Shown here: piece by piece, positions 5,632 through 5,635 of the stretch
How positions within the stretch are numbered: position 1 is the stretch's first letter
Layout: the number at the start of each line of letters is the position of its first letter
Assembly: GCA_031293105.1 (NCBI GenBank)
Contig: JAUMSA010000114.1
Coordinates: 1 to 5,635, forward strand
Reading direction: 5' to 3'
Length of the DNA stretch: 5,635 nt
Origin: Butyricicoccus sp.
Lineage (GTDB): Bacteria > Bacillota > Clostridia > Oscillospirales > Butyricicoccaceae
The notes under the pieces: generated by a model
What the model was told of the DNA's origin: nothing
The model's input: the letters and a program-made list of their open reading frames with translations, nothing else
Databases searched by the model: none
Position numbers and translations under genes: made by a program

Positions 5632-5635
5632 GTCC

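Noticed and set aside
1..5635. tRNA, rRNA, CRISPR array, insertion sequence or phage attachment site
   Set aside because: No cloverleaf, direct repeat array, transposase motif or flanking target duplication was seen on either strand.

Overview
The window looks like chromosomal DNA of an endospore-forming Clostridia member with moderate GC. An Oscillospirales or Butyricicoccus-like gut anaerobe is plausible, but that is an inference from protein character and codon use, not a demonstrated assignment. The evidence for a spore former is direct: it encodes SpoIVA, a SipL-type SPOCS/LysM protein and, in a very short reading frame, SpoVM.

Left part (1-1067). A partial cell-wall amidase of CwlD type runs off the left edge on the minus strand. 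A divergent plus-strand gene encodes a nicotinamidase-like cysteine hydrolase. The 210 bp between them holds a recognisable promoter for each direction.

Middle (1067-2258). pta (phosphate acetyltransferase, the acetyl-CoA/acetyl-phosphate step of fermentation) has its own promoter, a GC-rich leader able to form several hairpins, and a strong terminator. No ackA follows. The terminator lies between pta and the convergent spoIVA and may serve both.

Right part (2257-5635, all minus strand, so read from right to left). A 48-residue two-helix membrane protein and a 25-residue SpoVM form one short transcription unit ending in a strong intrinsic terminator. Next comes a sigma-E-like promoter driving sipL, then spoIVA only 15 nt downstream. 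In established models, SpoVM (an amphipathic helix that recognises the curved forespore membrane) anchors SpoIVA (a self-polymerising ATPase), and in Clostridioides difficile SipL binds SpoIVA through its LysM domain. The basement layer of the spore coat is therefore encoded in about 3.3 kb. If the left-edge amidase is CwlD, a cortex-modification gene lies nearby too.

The most notable items are the very short spoVM, the uncharacterised membrane microprotein directly upstream of it, and the clustering of spoVM, sipL and spoIVA. No tRNA, rRNA, CRISPR array or mobile element was seen. No gene-free stretch exceeds 300 bases.
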